Source: Rodentolepis nana (taxonomy: Eukaryota; Platyhelminthes; Cestoda; Cyclophyllidea; Hymenolepididae). From it: a DNA stretch of 14,396 bases. The notes below the pieces were generated by a model, which saw only the letters and a list, made by a program, of their open reading frames with translations, did not search any database and had not been told where the DNA came from. A program made the position numbers and the translations under genes. Location: positions 10,844 to 25,239 of the forward strand of contig UZAE01013208.1 of assembly GCA_900617975.1 (NCBI GenBank). The letters run 5' to 3'. Shown here in pieces: positions 1-8,946 of this stretch (its first letter is position 1; each line of letters begins with the position of its first letter).

Positions 1-3000
1 TACAGTTTCGTGAAGATTGGGAGCATTTTTACTTTAAGCTCTGGAAAACTGTATCGCGAAATAGAGACATTAAGTCTTCCAGCCTTCGAGGCGTTACCGA
101 TGGTTGCAAATGTTGGATAACCCTTATATCATCCGGAAATTCTCCTCTTATATTATCAGAAAACACTGAGTTAGAGCCCGAAAAGTCGCTAAAGGTATGT
201 TTTCGTGTTGGTCAGTCGCCTGAGCAGAGTCTACGTCTTCGAGGGGTAATTGAAAAGAACCTTATATCTCTTGGGCTTGGATCTTCTACAGTCATAGAAG
301 TAACTCCGGACGGACAGTCACCTGCAAATATTACCATCAATTTAGACGGTTTCTCGGCTCCCCAAACCTTTAATCCAACTCCAGTTAATGATGAGGAAGA
401 GGAAAAGAATCAACCAACATTGGAGGATAAGAAGGAGGAGGCGGCGAAAGATAATGAAGAAAACGCGCCAAATTTGGCCTGGAGGGCGTCATATTCCCGT
501 CTCTGGTTTGCTCGTTCAGATGCATTAAAAAACCGTGGCTCGCTACATTTTAAGGCCTCACGAATTGCCGAAGCGTTTTCTTGCTACTCGCGAGCCCTGC
601 AGCTGATAACACTTCTTGGTGCGAGTTTCGGTTTAGCTGAAAGAGCTCAACAGGAGGACAGTACAAAGTATCCCTGCGAGGAGTACTTTGGAATCGTAAA
701 TGCGGAAGAGTATTTAGATCTGGATGCTGAGTCACCTTTTACCGTTGATCCAGATCAGATTGAACTCAATGGTGCTTTGATTGAGAAAATGCATTTCAGG
801 TTAGTTACTTCCTTTCATTCTCAACATTGCATAAATTTGTTTTAATTGTTTCACTTTATCTTCTACTGCTGTAATTAATATGGTATTTGAACTTCATTGA
901 TTTCTATTGTGAGCTCTGCTAGATCCAATATTTTGCAGCCCACAATGACTTGAATGTAGAATAGGTATCCTGGGCTCACTCTTTTGAGAAATTTCTATTG
1001 TAGCATTCCTTTGTCGATCAGTGTAGTTGGTCTTCCACGTCGCCAATGCTAAACTGTTCTTGTGGTTTCTTTCTTAGAAAACGTCCACCTCGGCTTCTGG
1101 CTCACTCTAGAACTATCAAGTTATAAGTTAGTCTTTTTAAACTGGATATGCTCGGGCCATATACGAGTTGTCTCTACAAACTTAAAGCTCTGTTGTAAGA
1201 AGGTGGAATTAGGTTGACACTTTCACCTATTGTCTTGCTAACTCTGGTTGAACTCCTTGTCCAGTAATTGATTTGTGCTCTCAATATCTACGGAATTGTG
1301 TGATCTGTTAATACCTATGAGGCAGCTACCTAGTGCCACTGGTCCTAACGAATCTTCCGAATTCACCTGTATGAAAAGACAGACGATGTTAATGGTGGAT
1401 CGCAGAAGCGTTCGATCATGTTTTATTTAACTTAAAGCGGCTTTCTGAAAGAAATACGTCACACATCTTATCGTTTGCCTCGCATTGAAAATAGTTTCGT
1501 ATTTACTTAAACTAATTGTTCATAGTGAGAGTCGATGATCTAATATGATATCATTTCATTCTTTTTTGCTCTGATAGCGGATTTGCTCCGTTTTTGGCAT
1601 TTTCTCAAAAGTGACCTACTACCTAATTCGCATTGCAAATACTTTAACCTTGCTCCACTTCAATTGCTTTTTTCAAACATACATGCGCGTGTGCATCTGT
1701 GGGTGGAAACATGAAGTATCCTTTCATGAGTCACTTAGCTATGAGGTATGAGCGCATGTAGTCAAGACATTATTGCGACCTCATGGACGTAAAAAAATAT
1801 GGTTTAGAAATAATTTTGGCAAGTATTTATTTTTGTCATTATTACTACCCATGGTATAACGCAAATTGTAGGTATTTTGACTATATTGTAAGATCTAAGC
1901 GCAAAAATATTTTTGTGATGAGAATCTATTAGATATAGAAATTAAAATTGATTCATATGGGTTTGTATTAATTACACTTTTATCATGCTGTCCACATTTA
2001 GTTTTATGTTCTGAGTGATTTACACAATATTTTGAATGGATTGATTAATTTTGAGGTCCGAATTGTTACCTCTGAACATTTAAAATTCTGCGCATCATTT
2101 CACAATGAGGCTAGTGTTCTGCTTCATGGCTTTTAAAGAGTCCAGCTAATGTACTTGTTTGTCATTATCCAATTTCTACATTAATTGAAGCAATAGATTA
2201 GTTCCATGCATACGCACCAATGAGCTTAAAAACAGACAACAGTAACTGGACGTCTATGATATTGATGTACTTAATCAATAACTGTTCGTTTTATGTTCAA
2301 GACTTTATTTTCGTTACTACTTATATTTGTTAGTAGGGGGTGTGCGATAGACTTACCTCCACGTGGTGCACCCTGGGCAACGTATACTCATACGGCAAAA
2401 CGGTCTATTAACTGGCAGTTGACTTCTGACTTCAAACTACCATCACCTCACTTTATGTCATATTCGACTACTACCACAGTACTCACATCATCTTTTTTCT
2501 ACCTTCGTGTCTGTCTCTTTTACGTCTGAAATACTGTTCTGTTCCCCCAACCAACTCGACTTTTTTCATTTTGGTATTCCATCCCCTCTGTGAAGCCTGA
2601 AGTCAACTAAAGGGCTAATGATAACTGTCAAAACGCCTGCCATTTGATATAAATAAATAAATATTTGTTAGTAGTGCTTACAGCCTTTCAATATTTATGT
2701 TGTTTTTCTTTCGTTTAAAGAATTACTTTTCCATATTTGTTTATCGTTTTTAATTCATGATGCTGACTGGCAGTCATTATTTTACCAAAGTTGGTTATTT
2801 TGAGCAATAAAGTGCAAGTTTACTACCTTACTGTGTAGAAAAGGGAATGTAATTTGTGGTGATAAATGCATCTCTTTATTCTATTTTTATGCTTATCATC
2901 CATGTCTTTTCTTAGCTTCCTTTATCCCCTTGCCCGCAGGCCTAAATTTGGAATATCTAATTTGTTACTGATATTCTGTATACTCCTAAGCGCAGTTTTT

Positions 3001-6000
3001 CAAAATATATCAATCATTTATTCTTTCTGTTTTAAATTGGTGCTAAGGCTTCGAATTCTTTCTTGTTTTTAGGGGTGTGTAAAACAGAAATAAACCTGTG
3101 AGTTTTATTCACATGTTCATTGCCGTTGTATGTTGCAATTCTAACATGACATAACAATTTTGAGGTGATTAGTTTATCTCCGGATCTCTTACTCAGAGTA
3201 AACTATATTTAACTTTGATTTATTAGTCCTGTATGCACTCACCTTGGTGCAACTTTTTAGCACACCGAGTCACTGCTTGTCATATTTTCCTTATAATGTT
3301 TACTTTCCATCAATCCATCTAAACAACTCCTTAGTGGTCTCGTATTGATTTTGCAACCTTACCTTGTTAGTTGGACTTGTTGTAACTCGGGGAATGTAAA
3401 TTGCTGTTTGGGTCACTTTTCGTGCTATAAACTTCACTTTGATTTGAGTTTAATTTTAGTTATTTTAAGTAATTTCATCGTGTTTCATATTAGGTTTGAT
3501 TTTGTCTGCTACCTCACTGATATTTGTATCTAACGCCAGACTTTATGCCAGTTATCATTTGCCCTTTGGTTGACTTCGGTGGGGGAAGGAGGGTAGAACT
3601 GAAGAATGGTTCATAGATGTAAGAGATAGACAAAAGTGTAGAAAAAGGAAAGATGAGTACTGTAGAAGTGGTCGAATATGGCATACAGCCGGGTCGTGAT
3701 AGTTTGGAGTCAACTGCCGGTTAACAGACTTTTTGCCATACGAGTATGCGTTGCCCAGGGCGCACCACGTAGAGACAAGTTTATCGCACACCCCACTTCA
3801 CTACTATTTAAAAAAAGAAAGTGAAGATTAGTCTTATCGTTATAAATAGAATTAATATACGCATTTTAATTTGACACCAATCTGATTAAACAGATGCTTT
3901 TCGAATATCCTTGCCCATGAAGGTGATTGAGTTTCTAAAGATTACTGGATCATGTTCATATTTTATTTTAGTGAACAATATGCTATTTTAAATAATTGAT
4001 TTGCAATTTTCAAGTGAAGCAAGTGCCTATCTTAATTAACTAAAAGTGTAAGCAATATGCGCTCATTTGTACTCATCGGGTATCCTCTTTCATGCCCACG
4101 CAGCGGTATCTCTAAATGATGAAGGTGACTGCTGTGGGGGAAGTGGTACCGCTGCAGCACCTAAAGGGTACAGAATTACGAATTTTTTAACGTTCTTCTC
4201 TTCTTAGAAAACACAAACTAGCCTTTTCGTATTGTCGGCAGGTCGCTCTTCCAGATCATTGAATCTAAGTGGAGGAGGGGGGGGGGGGGAATGAGAGAAA
4301 TTGAGACCTTGGAAAATAGTAGAAGAGAACTGAGTGGCAATCCTGGTAAGTCCCTATTAGCGAGTATGTGGCGGGAGGTGTTTAGTATCCTACCGGCTGT
4401 GATTATCTTCGGGACAAGATCCGAGATCCTCTGGATGGTTCTTGCAAGACTAAGACTCACGTGAGACCACGGAACTTTGGTTCGTAATGATAAGGGATCG
4501 CAGATGTTTCTTTTTTGCCTCACTTGAATTTTCAATAATCTCGTATGATATTGCTTTTCTAAGTGTCACCCTCAACAGCAAATGCATGTCGGCTTAGGTG
4601 CTTTGTTAGAAACCTATAATTTTTAGCTCTTGGCATTGTATAGATTGTCGTTGTAAATATAATTGTCAAATAGCTATTGGAAATGTGAATATCTTGTTTT
4701 GTGTTTCCCTTAATTTACTTTCGATGCATCACAGTAATTTAACAATGGACAGAAATCCCGTTCTCCCTTGAATTCTCACTTCCCTTTAACCTCTCTGATA
4801 GAATGGTTGTATAGTGGTTGAGAAGGCTAAATTTTGCTCTGAATGCTCTGAATCACGACAAAGGAAAAAAACTTAAACATCGCATTGACTTTAGTAGGAG
4901 GGACAGTTGTTGGGACTGGTGACAGTTTATTGTATAATCAATACTTCTCACAGACTGTCGCTCATTTTGAACCTAACTCATTTCACCCAATTTTTCTATA
5001 CCCCTCACTCTCATATTACATGCTCACAAATTAATTTTGTAGCTGGCAATTGTCTGTTCGCAATAGATCTTGGTATTCCATCTGTCTAAGGTGTCAAATA
5101 ATTCTTCATGTCGGTCTAAATTATCTCTTGAGTTTGAGTAAATTTATCGCATTAGCTATCTCTATAATTATTATTGTATCAAATGGCAGGCGTTTTGATT
5201 GTTTTCATTAGCCCTTTAGTTGACTTCAGTCTTCACAGAGGGGAAGGGACATCAAAGTGTAAAAAATTCAAGAGGGGGGGGGGGAACAGAAGAATGCATC
5301 AAAGACGAAGGTAGATAAGGTGGAAAAAGGTGGGATGAGTACTGTGAAAGTAGTCAAATATGACATACATTGGGGTCACGGTAGTTTGAAGTCAACTGCC
5401 AGGTAATAGACTTTTTTGCCGTATGAGTATACGTTGCCCAGGGTGCATCACGAGGAGGTAAGTCTATCACACACCCCGCTATCTCTATAATTAAACAGAT
5501 ATTAATAGGATTGTTAAGTTTATGTGAATAATGCCATAAAATTAGCCTATAAGACATTGATGCAATTGGTGATTCAAGATTGCATTAAAATATTGTTTCT
5601 CAAATATCTGTCTCAAACTATTCGCAGTCATATTTTTTAATTCAAAAACTTTACCCTCTCAACAGCCTTGTACTGTATTTTTTGGAATGGGACTTTACTT
5701 TTCGAACCTGGATTTTTTCGAGAAAATAATATGCGCTTTTTACCCTCTGGGTACACTTATTATTCTTGGCACTCTTTTTTGGACTTACTTCTCGGCGATA
5801 TTGGGATGCCGTATGGCTAGTTCTTTCTCAAGTTGAAATTTACGTTTAACAGTGTCTTGAGTTCTCATAGCAATCAAGAATCTGATCTACTTTGTTGAAC
5901 AGAATAGTCGCTCTGACCCCCTTGACTATCTATGCCAGATGGCAGGAAAAGTTAACACCAGAAGAAATCTCAAAAGTCAGTCTCGGGACGTTCCTGGCAG

Positions 6001-7055
6001 TGAAGAGGCTAGCCCTCGCTCAAAATTGCTTCCCCATCCTCTTTGTTTGCTAATAAATACTCCCTCTCGAGCAAGCATTTCTTTATAGACAAACTACGCC
6101 CTCCAGTCCTCTTCCTATCTTGCTGTTGGGGGGGGGGGAGGAGGGGGGAGACGGAAGGTGGCTAAAACAAATGTATGGCTGAGGCGATTGAATCAAGCTT
6201 TCATCTTGCATGTCAATGCCGTTCTGGCCAATAAAGAGCAAGTTGATCGGATTCCTTGTCTAAAGTCATCTCACTATCCTGTTACAATCTTTGTCTACCT
6301 CCTGAACAGGTCGCTGGAATCACTGTTGCTGTAAAGGCCATCATTTTGGTTCTCACAAGATATAGTGCATTCCAAAGAATTTTTGAAGATGCTTCCTAGT
6401 GGTCATGTATCGACTACTATTCTCTTGTTTCATTAGACTTCTCCTAACCTTTAACCCTGAGTACCATATTCTAGACAGGTTGATTTATGCGATTCATAAA
6501 CTTGGAATCTTTAAAACAATTGGTTATTGGATTGCTGATTTATCTTATTTTCAACTTCTCTTTTTTAATCCACTTTAAAAAATTGATTTGACTTTCATGC
6601 ATTCGTAGAGGACAGAAAACTCATGCCTTTCTTTAAATTCCGCATGTTCTGTTGAATATTTTCGACACACCTTTAGTTCCGTCTTCTTTATTTCTTGCAG
6701 TCTTCTCTCAAACATGGCTCTGTGTCAATTGAAAGTTTGTTGCCCCTCTTCAGCGGCAAAACTCTGTTCAAAGGCCCTCCAAATGGCTCCTAAAAATGAA
6801 AGACTTCTTTCCCAAGTTAGCAAGGAGTTAATTGAGGCGAAAATTTGTGTGAAAGACGTCGTAAAGGTCCTTTACAGACGAGCTACAGCATATCTGCAGT
6901 TGGATGAGTATGAAGCAGGCATTCGGGACACCGAGCGTCTGCTTCAGTTGGATCCAAGCAACGATGCTGGCAATAAACTCGCCAGGCAACTGACTCTAGC
7001 TCTGAGATCTCACAATGCTGACTTGGGGCAGAAGATGAAGAGGGCCTTTCAGTAA
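1..7055 (+). CDS. FKBPL: FKBPL-like TPR co-chaperone, 5' end outside window; join(<1..799,6701..7055)
   Basis: Probable orthologue of FKBPL (WISp39), a cytosolic TPR protein that in mammals works with Hsp90. The frame starts at base 3 and is open from the edge. Exon 1 ends TTC AG|GTTAGT at 799 and exon 2 starts at 6701 after TTTCTTGCAG, joining as Ser (AG|T); TAA is at 7053-7055. About 383 residues are visible, numbered from the first full codon. Residues 30-122 resemble the degenerate FKBP-type domain of FKBPL. An acidic linker follows, then TPR1 (RGSLHFKASRIAEAFSCYSR), a roughly 50-residue insertion, TPR2 starting SLLSNMALCQLK across the junction, and TPR3 (VLYRRATAYLQLDEYEAGI). The C-terminus, NADLGQKMKRAFQ, matches the short basic helix I recall ending FKBPL. 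N270, K321 and R325 suit an Hsp90-clamp role (inference). The 3'UTR has no AATAAA in its first 400 nt; AATACA at 7150-7155 is a weak alternative. The start codon lies outside the window. An FKBP4/5-type protein is the main alternative, but a full PPIase domain is not seen. Confidence 0.8.
2323..2336. repeat. Target-site duplication, left, of SINE-like copy 1
   Basis: ATATTTGTTAGTAG, identical to 2661-2674 on the other side of the element. It fixes the element's 5' boundary at the GGGG start. Confidence 0.85.
2337..2660 (+). mobile_element. SINE-like retroelement, copy 1
   Basis: A 324-bp unit beginning GGGGTGTGCGATAGACTTAC and ending in an A/T-rich tail built of TAAA units (2649-2660). It is flanked by a perfect 14-bp target-site duplication, ATATTTGTTAGTAG, at 2323-2336 and 2661-2674. 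The duplication and simple-repeat tail indicate insertion by LINE-type reverse transcription. The 78-residue open frame through it is not conserved between copies, so it is treated as non-coding. It shares a 7-bp internal tandem duplication (2421-2433, GACTTC-TGACTTC) with copy 4. No clear RNA polymerase III A/B boxes were recognised, so SINE is an operational label; a non-autonomous LINE derivative is the alternative. Confidence 0.8.
2661..2674. repeat. Target-site duplication, right, of SINE-like copy 1
   Basis: Perfect 14/14 partner of 2323-2336, directly after the TAAA-type tail. It fixes the element's 3' boundary. Confidence 0.85.
3526..3794 (-). mobile_element. SINE-like retroelement, copy 2 (older, antisense)
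   Basis: Reverse-oriented 269-bp copy of the same family. Its 5' end (GGGGTGTGCGATAAACTTG in element sense) abuts 3794 and its 3' tail lies at 3526. It is diverged and lacks about 40-50 bp of the 3' half present in copies 1, 3 and 4. Flanks 3511-3525 (ACCTCACTGATATTT) and 3795-3809 (ACTTCACTACTATTT) match at 12 of 15 positions and look like a decayed target-site duplication, which supports the limits and an older insertion. Its open frame differs from those of copies 1 and 3. It sits antisense in the FKBPL-like intron. Confidence 0.75.
4218..4535. other. GC-richer intronic segment of unknown origin
   Basis: Clearly less AT-rich than the surrounding intron and open for 105 codons on the - strand. 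The translation shows no domain I recognise, no splice sites set it up as an exon, and I found no second copy in the window. It may be a decayed transposon fragment or single-copy sequence. No function is proposed. Confidence 0.25.
4272..4290 (+). repeat. G-run / purine tract
   Basis: GGAGGA followed by about 13 consecutive G residues inside the FKBPL-like intron. It is a low-complexity tract with G-quadruplex potential on the non-template strand. The exact count may be affected by sequencing or assembly. Confidence 0.6.
5155..5170. repeat. Target-site duplication, left, of SINE-like copy 3
   Basis: GCTATCTCTATAATTA, 16/16 identical to 5478-5493; directly adjoins the element's tail end. Confidence 0.9.
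5171..5477 (-). mobile_element. SINE-like retroelement, copy 3 (young, antisense)
   Basis: A 307-bp reverse-oriented copy with a perfect 16-bp target-site duplication, GCTATCTCTATAATTA, at 5155-5170 and 5478-5493. In element sense it starts GGGGTGTGTGATAGACTTAC and ends in a short AATAA-type tail. The element's C-run is expanded to a tract read as G's on the + strand (5272-5284). It lacks the 7-bp duplication of copies 1 and 4, so it belongs to the same subgroup as copy 2. The perfect duplication suggests a fairly recent insertion. On the FKBPL-like transcript it presents a consensus donor, AG|GTAAGT, at 5456-5463. Confidence 0.85.
5478..5493. repeat. Target-site duplication, right, of SINE-like copy 3
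   Basis: Perfect partner of 5155-5170, directly next to the element's GGGG 5' end (CCCC on the + strand). Confidence 0.9.
6127..6150 (+). repeat. G-run (G12-A-GG-A-G6)
   Basis: A run of about 12 G's followed by further G blocks in the FKBPL-like intron. It is low-complexity with G-quadruplex potential on the non-template strand. No gene feature is attached. Confidence 0.6.
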
Positions 7056-8836
7056 AACTGACCAACTGTGTCTCTCGCTGTTTATATCTCACTGTAGCTA
7101 ACTTGGAATATATTCATACTTTTTCGCCTGCATATTGCAAAATCATGGTAATACAGTTAATTATTCTATCAAAATTTTGAATTTTCAGTAAATTTTCATT
7201 TCCAGTTCAATTGGTTATTCATCTTATTAACTAATAGCAATTATTATAATGCCATTGCTCTTGTCCTATCGTACTTCAAACCATCACTGAAATCAAGTGA
7301 CTAGAAGTAGCAACTCTGCAAAATTATTCAAACTTAATTACCTCTAATATTGGATGAATTCAAGCAAATTGTTGTTTCTCTGGCAAAAAAACTAAAAGAA
7401 TGTAATCTTGTAAAACAACGTTATGATCTATCTGTATCATATTGCCCCCCTCCCCAGATAAGTCCCGACCACGCATAAAGCTAGAAAGCATTGTCAGCCT
7501 CCAAGCATACTACTACTGTAAAAATGGAATTAAGCTAAGCAGGCAACGTTATCAATTCAATAAGGAATCATCTGAAAGCAGCTAGATCAGCATGGATATT
7601 GAATGAACCAATGAGAAGCCTGGACCCGCGACATATTTGAGCATAACCCTTGGCGGCAATAGAAGGAAGTAGCCATTGTGACAAATTGGTCTATTTCACT
7701 GTTGTTTCCTTGAGTACTTCTTCGTTTCTATCCCTTTTCTCTATGTCGTTCAACACTGTCTTAGTTTATCAATAGGAGCTTCCAAATAAGCATTTATTTA
7801 AACTGCAATTCCTACAATGTCACAAATCGAAAATGCTCTCGAGGCGAATCGAAGTCAATTGGAACTCGACGTAAATGGACATCTTGCTTCCCCTCACCTT
7901 CTCCTTAGTAAATGCAGTGTTGGAAACCATTTATTCTATGGTCAAAATAACATCCATGATTTGACGTTTCAACCAACTTGGTTCTATGGGCCTGTTGGGC
8001 AAAAATGAAATCAATGAGATGGAGCTGGTTAGTCTACATCTTTGCAGATTTGCCAAGATGTGCTGATTGGCAAGGCCGTGCATCTCGCTAGTTAGTCTAT
8101 AACACTGATGAAACACATGTTGCATCACTGACGATTTCTTTGGGAAATATTTTAGAGCTTTTCCTCAGAAATAAATGTCCTTTCTACAAAAAATGAAGTC
8201 GAGATGACCCTTGATGTTTTTAGTACATCTAAACCCAGTGCTTTCCAAATTCGTTCAAGAATTCTACTCAATCTTCGATTGTTTCCGTTTCTTCTAAGGT
8301 ACTTCCACTGCACCTATATTCCTAACATTCAATGATGGTGTGCAATTTTAGTTATTACTCAGAGATAGGTTAAAATAGCCATTTTCACCCGTTTTATGCA
8401 ATCTTCCATGTTTGAGATCATTCCAACACTGCGTGTAAAAGCGACAATCATTCAAAACCCTTGGCCAACACACCAGTCAGTCAACTATGCTTCCAAGGGA
8501 GGAGGGAGGGAGAATGACAAGATTGTGAATTCATTTACCAGAGCTCATCCAAGGCGAAATAAGTTATTATGCGGAAGTGCTACAGAAGTAGCAGTAGTAG
8601 TAGTAAGAATAGGGAAGTCTGAACAGTCGCAAGGCACTTTTAATTATGAACCCAGCTAAAGAGGCCAAAAAATGGATTTAATAACAATCCAGTATACTCG
8701 TATCACAAGGTCATGAAGAGCAATACAGAACAGTTGGGACACCATACGCCACTACTAAATAAAAGGCACATCAAATGATTGTGGTGTGTTGATTGGACTA
8801 TTAAGAGAAATACTGACTAACAAATTTTAAGTAATG
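7056..8836. other. Convergent intergenic region
   Basis: Lies between the + strand FKBPL-like stop and the - strand kinase poly(A) signal, so it should contain both 3' ends. I see no convincing coding exon. Open frames at 7817-8008 and 8396-8659 (+) and 7931-8128 (-) show no recognisable motif or splice context. There is a C-rich patch at 7444-7456, a short (AGT)n run near 8593-8605, and a small hairpin between short direct repeats at 8025-8099. Otherwise I see nothing. Confidence 0.6.
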
Positions 8837-8842
8837 TTTATT
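8837..8842 (-). terminator. Poly(A) signal AATAAA of the p38-like gene
   Basis: TTTATT on the + strand reads AATAAA on the - strand, 105 nt beyond the kinase stop codon. It is canonical in sequence and plausible in spacing. The cleavage site was not located. Confidence 0.7.
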
Positions 8843-8946
8843 GGAAGGGGAAAAATGAAAATGATTGGTCAGTGTTCAAAATACCCAAAATAATATTTTC
8901 ATCTATTTTGTGCGTATAAAATTTCATCTCCCATTCGATTTTACTC

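Larger units (their letters stand above)
800..6700 (+). other. 5.9 kb intron of the FKBPL-like gene
   Basis: Bounded by donor CAG|GTTAGT at 799/800 and acceptor TTTCTTGCAG at 6700/6701; the reading frame continues exactly across it. It holds SINE-like copies 1-3, G-runs at about 4272-4290, 5272-5284 and 6127-6150, and a GC-richer segment at about 4218-4535. In 800-2320, 2680-3510, 3810-4210, 4540-5150 and 5500-6700 I see only AT-rich sequence with no convincing exon on either strand. A canonical AATAAA lies at 2806-2811. If the intron were retained, exon 1 would run on to a stop at 843-845, so an intronically terminated short form is possible but unsupported. Confidence 0.85.

Noticed and set aside
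550..735. - strand open frame opposite FKBPL-like exon 1
   Set aside because: Antisense shadow of a well-supported coding exon; no motif.
800..845. Exon 1 continuing to a stop at 843-845
   Set aside because: The donor CAG|GTTAGT at 799/800 joins in frame to the conserved TPR2 sequence at 6701, so the continuation is intron.
2293..2529. Open frame in SINE copy 1 (and those at 3555-3791, 5354-5557, 13136-13384)
   Set aside because: The open frames lie in different frames or strands of the same repeat family and are not conserved between copies, so they are incidental and not genes.
3737..3794. U1 snRNA or tRNA origin of the SINE head
   Set aside because: Only the short ACTTACCT string in the consensus resembles U1, and no tRNA A/B boxes were found; not enough to name a source RNA.
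4100..4155. Inverted repeat GCAGCGGTA/TACCGCTGC as a ribozyme or regulatory hairpin
   Set aside because: A 9-bp stem with a long loop in an intron; no hammerhead core (CTGATGA plus GAAA) was found, so chance is likely.
8396..8659. 87-codon + strand frame in the intergenic region
   Set aside because: Low-complexity translation (poly-Val from AGT repeats), no motif, no splice or poly(A) context.
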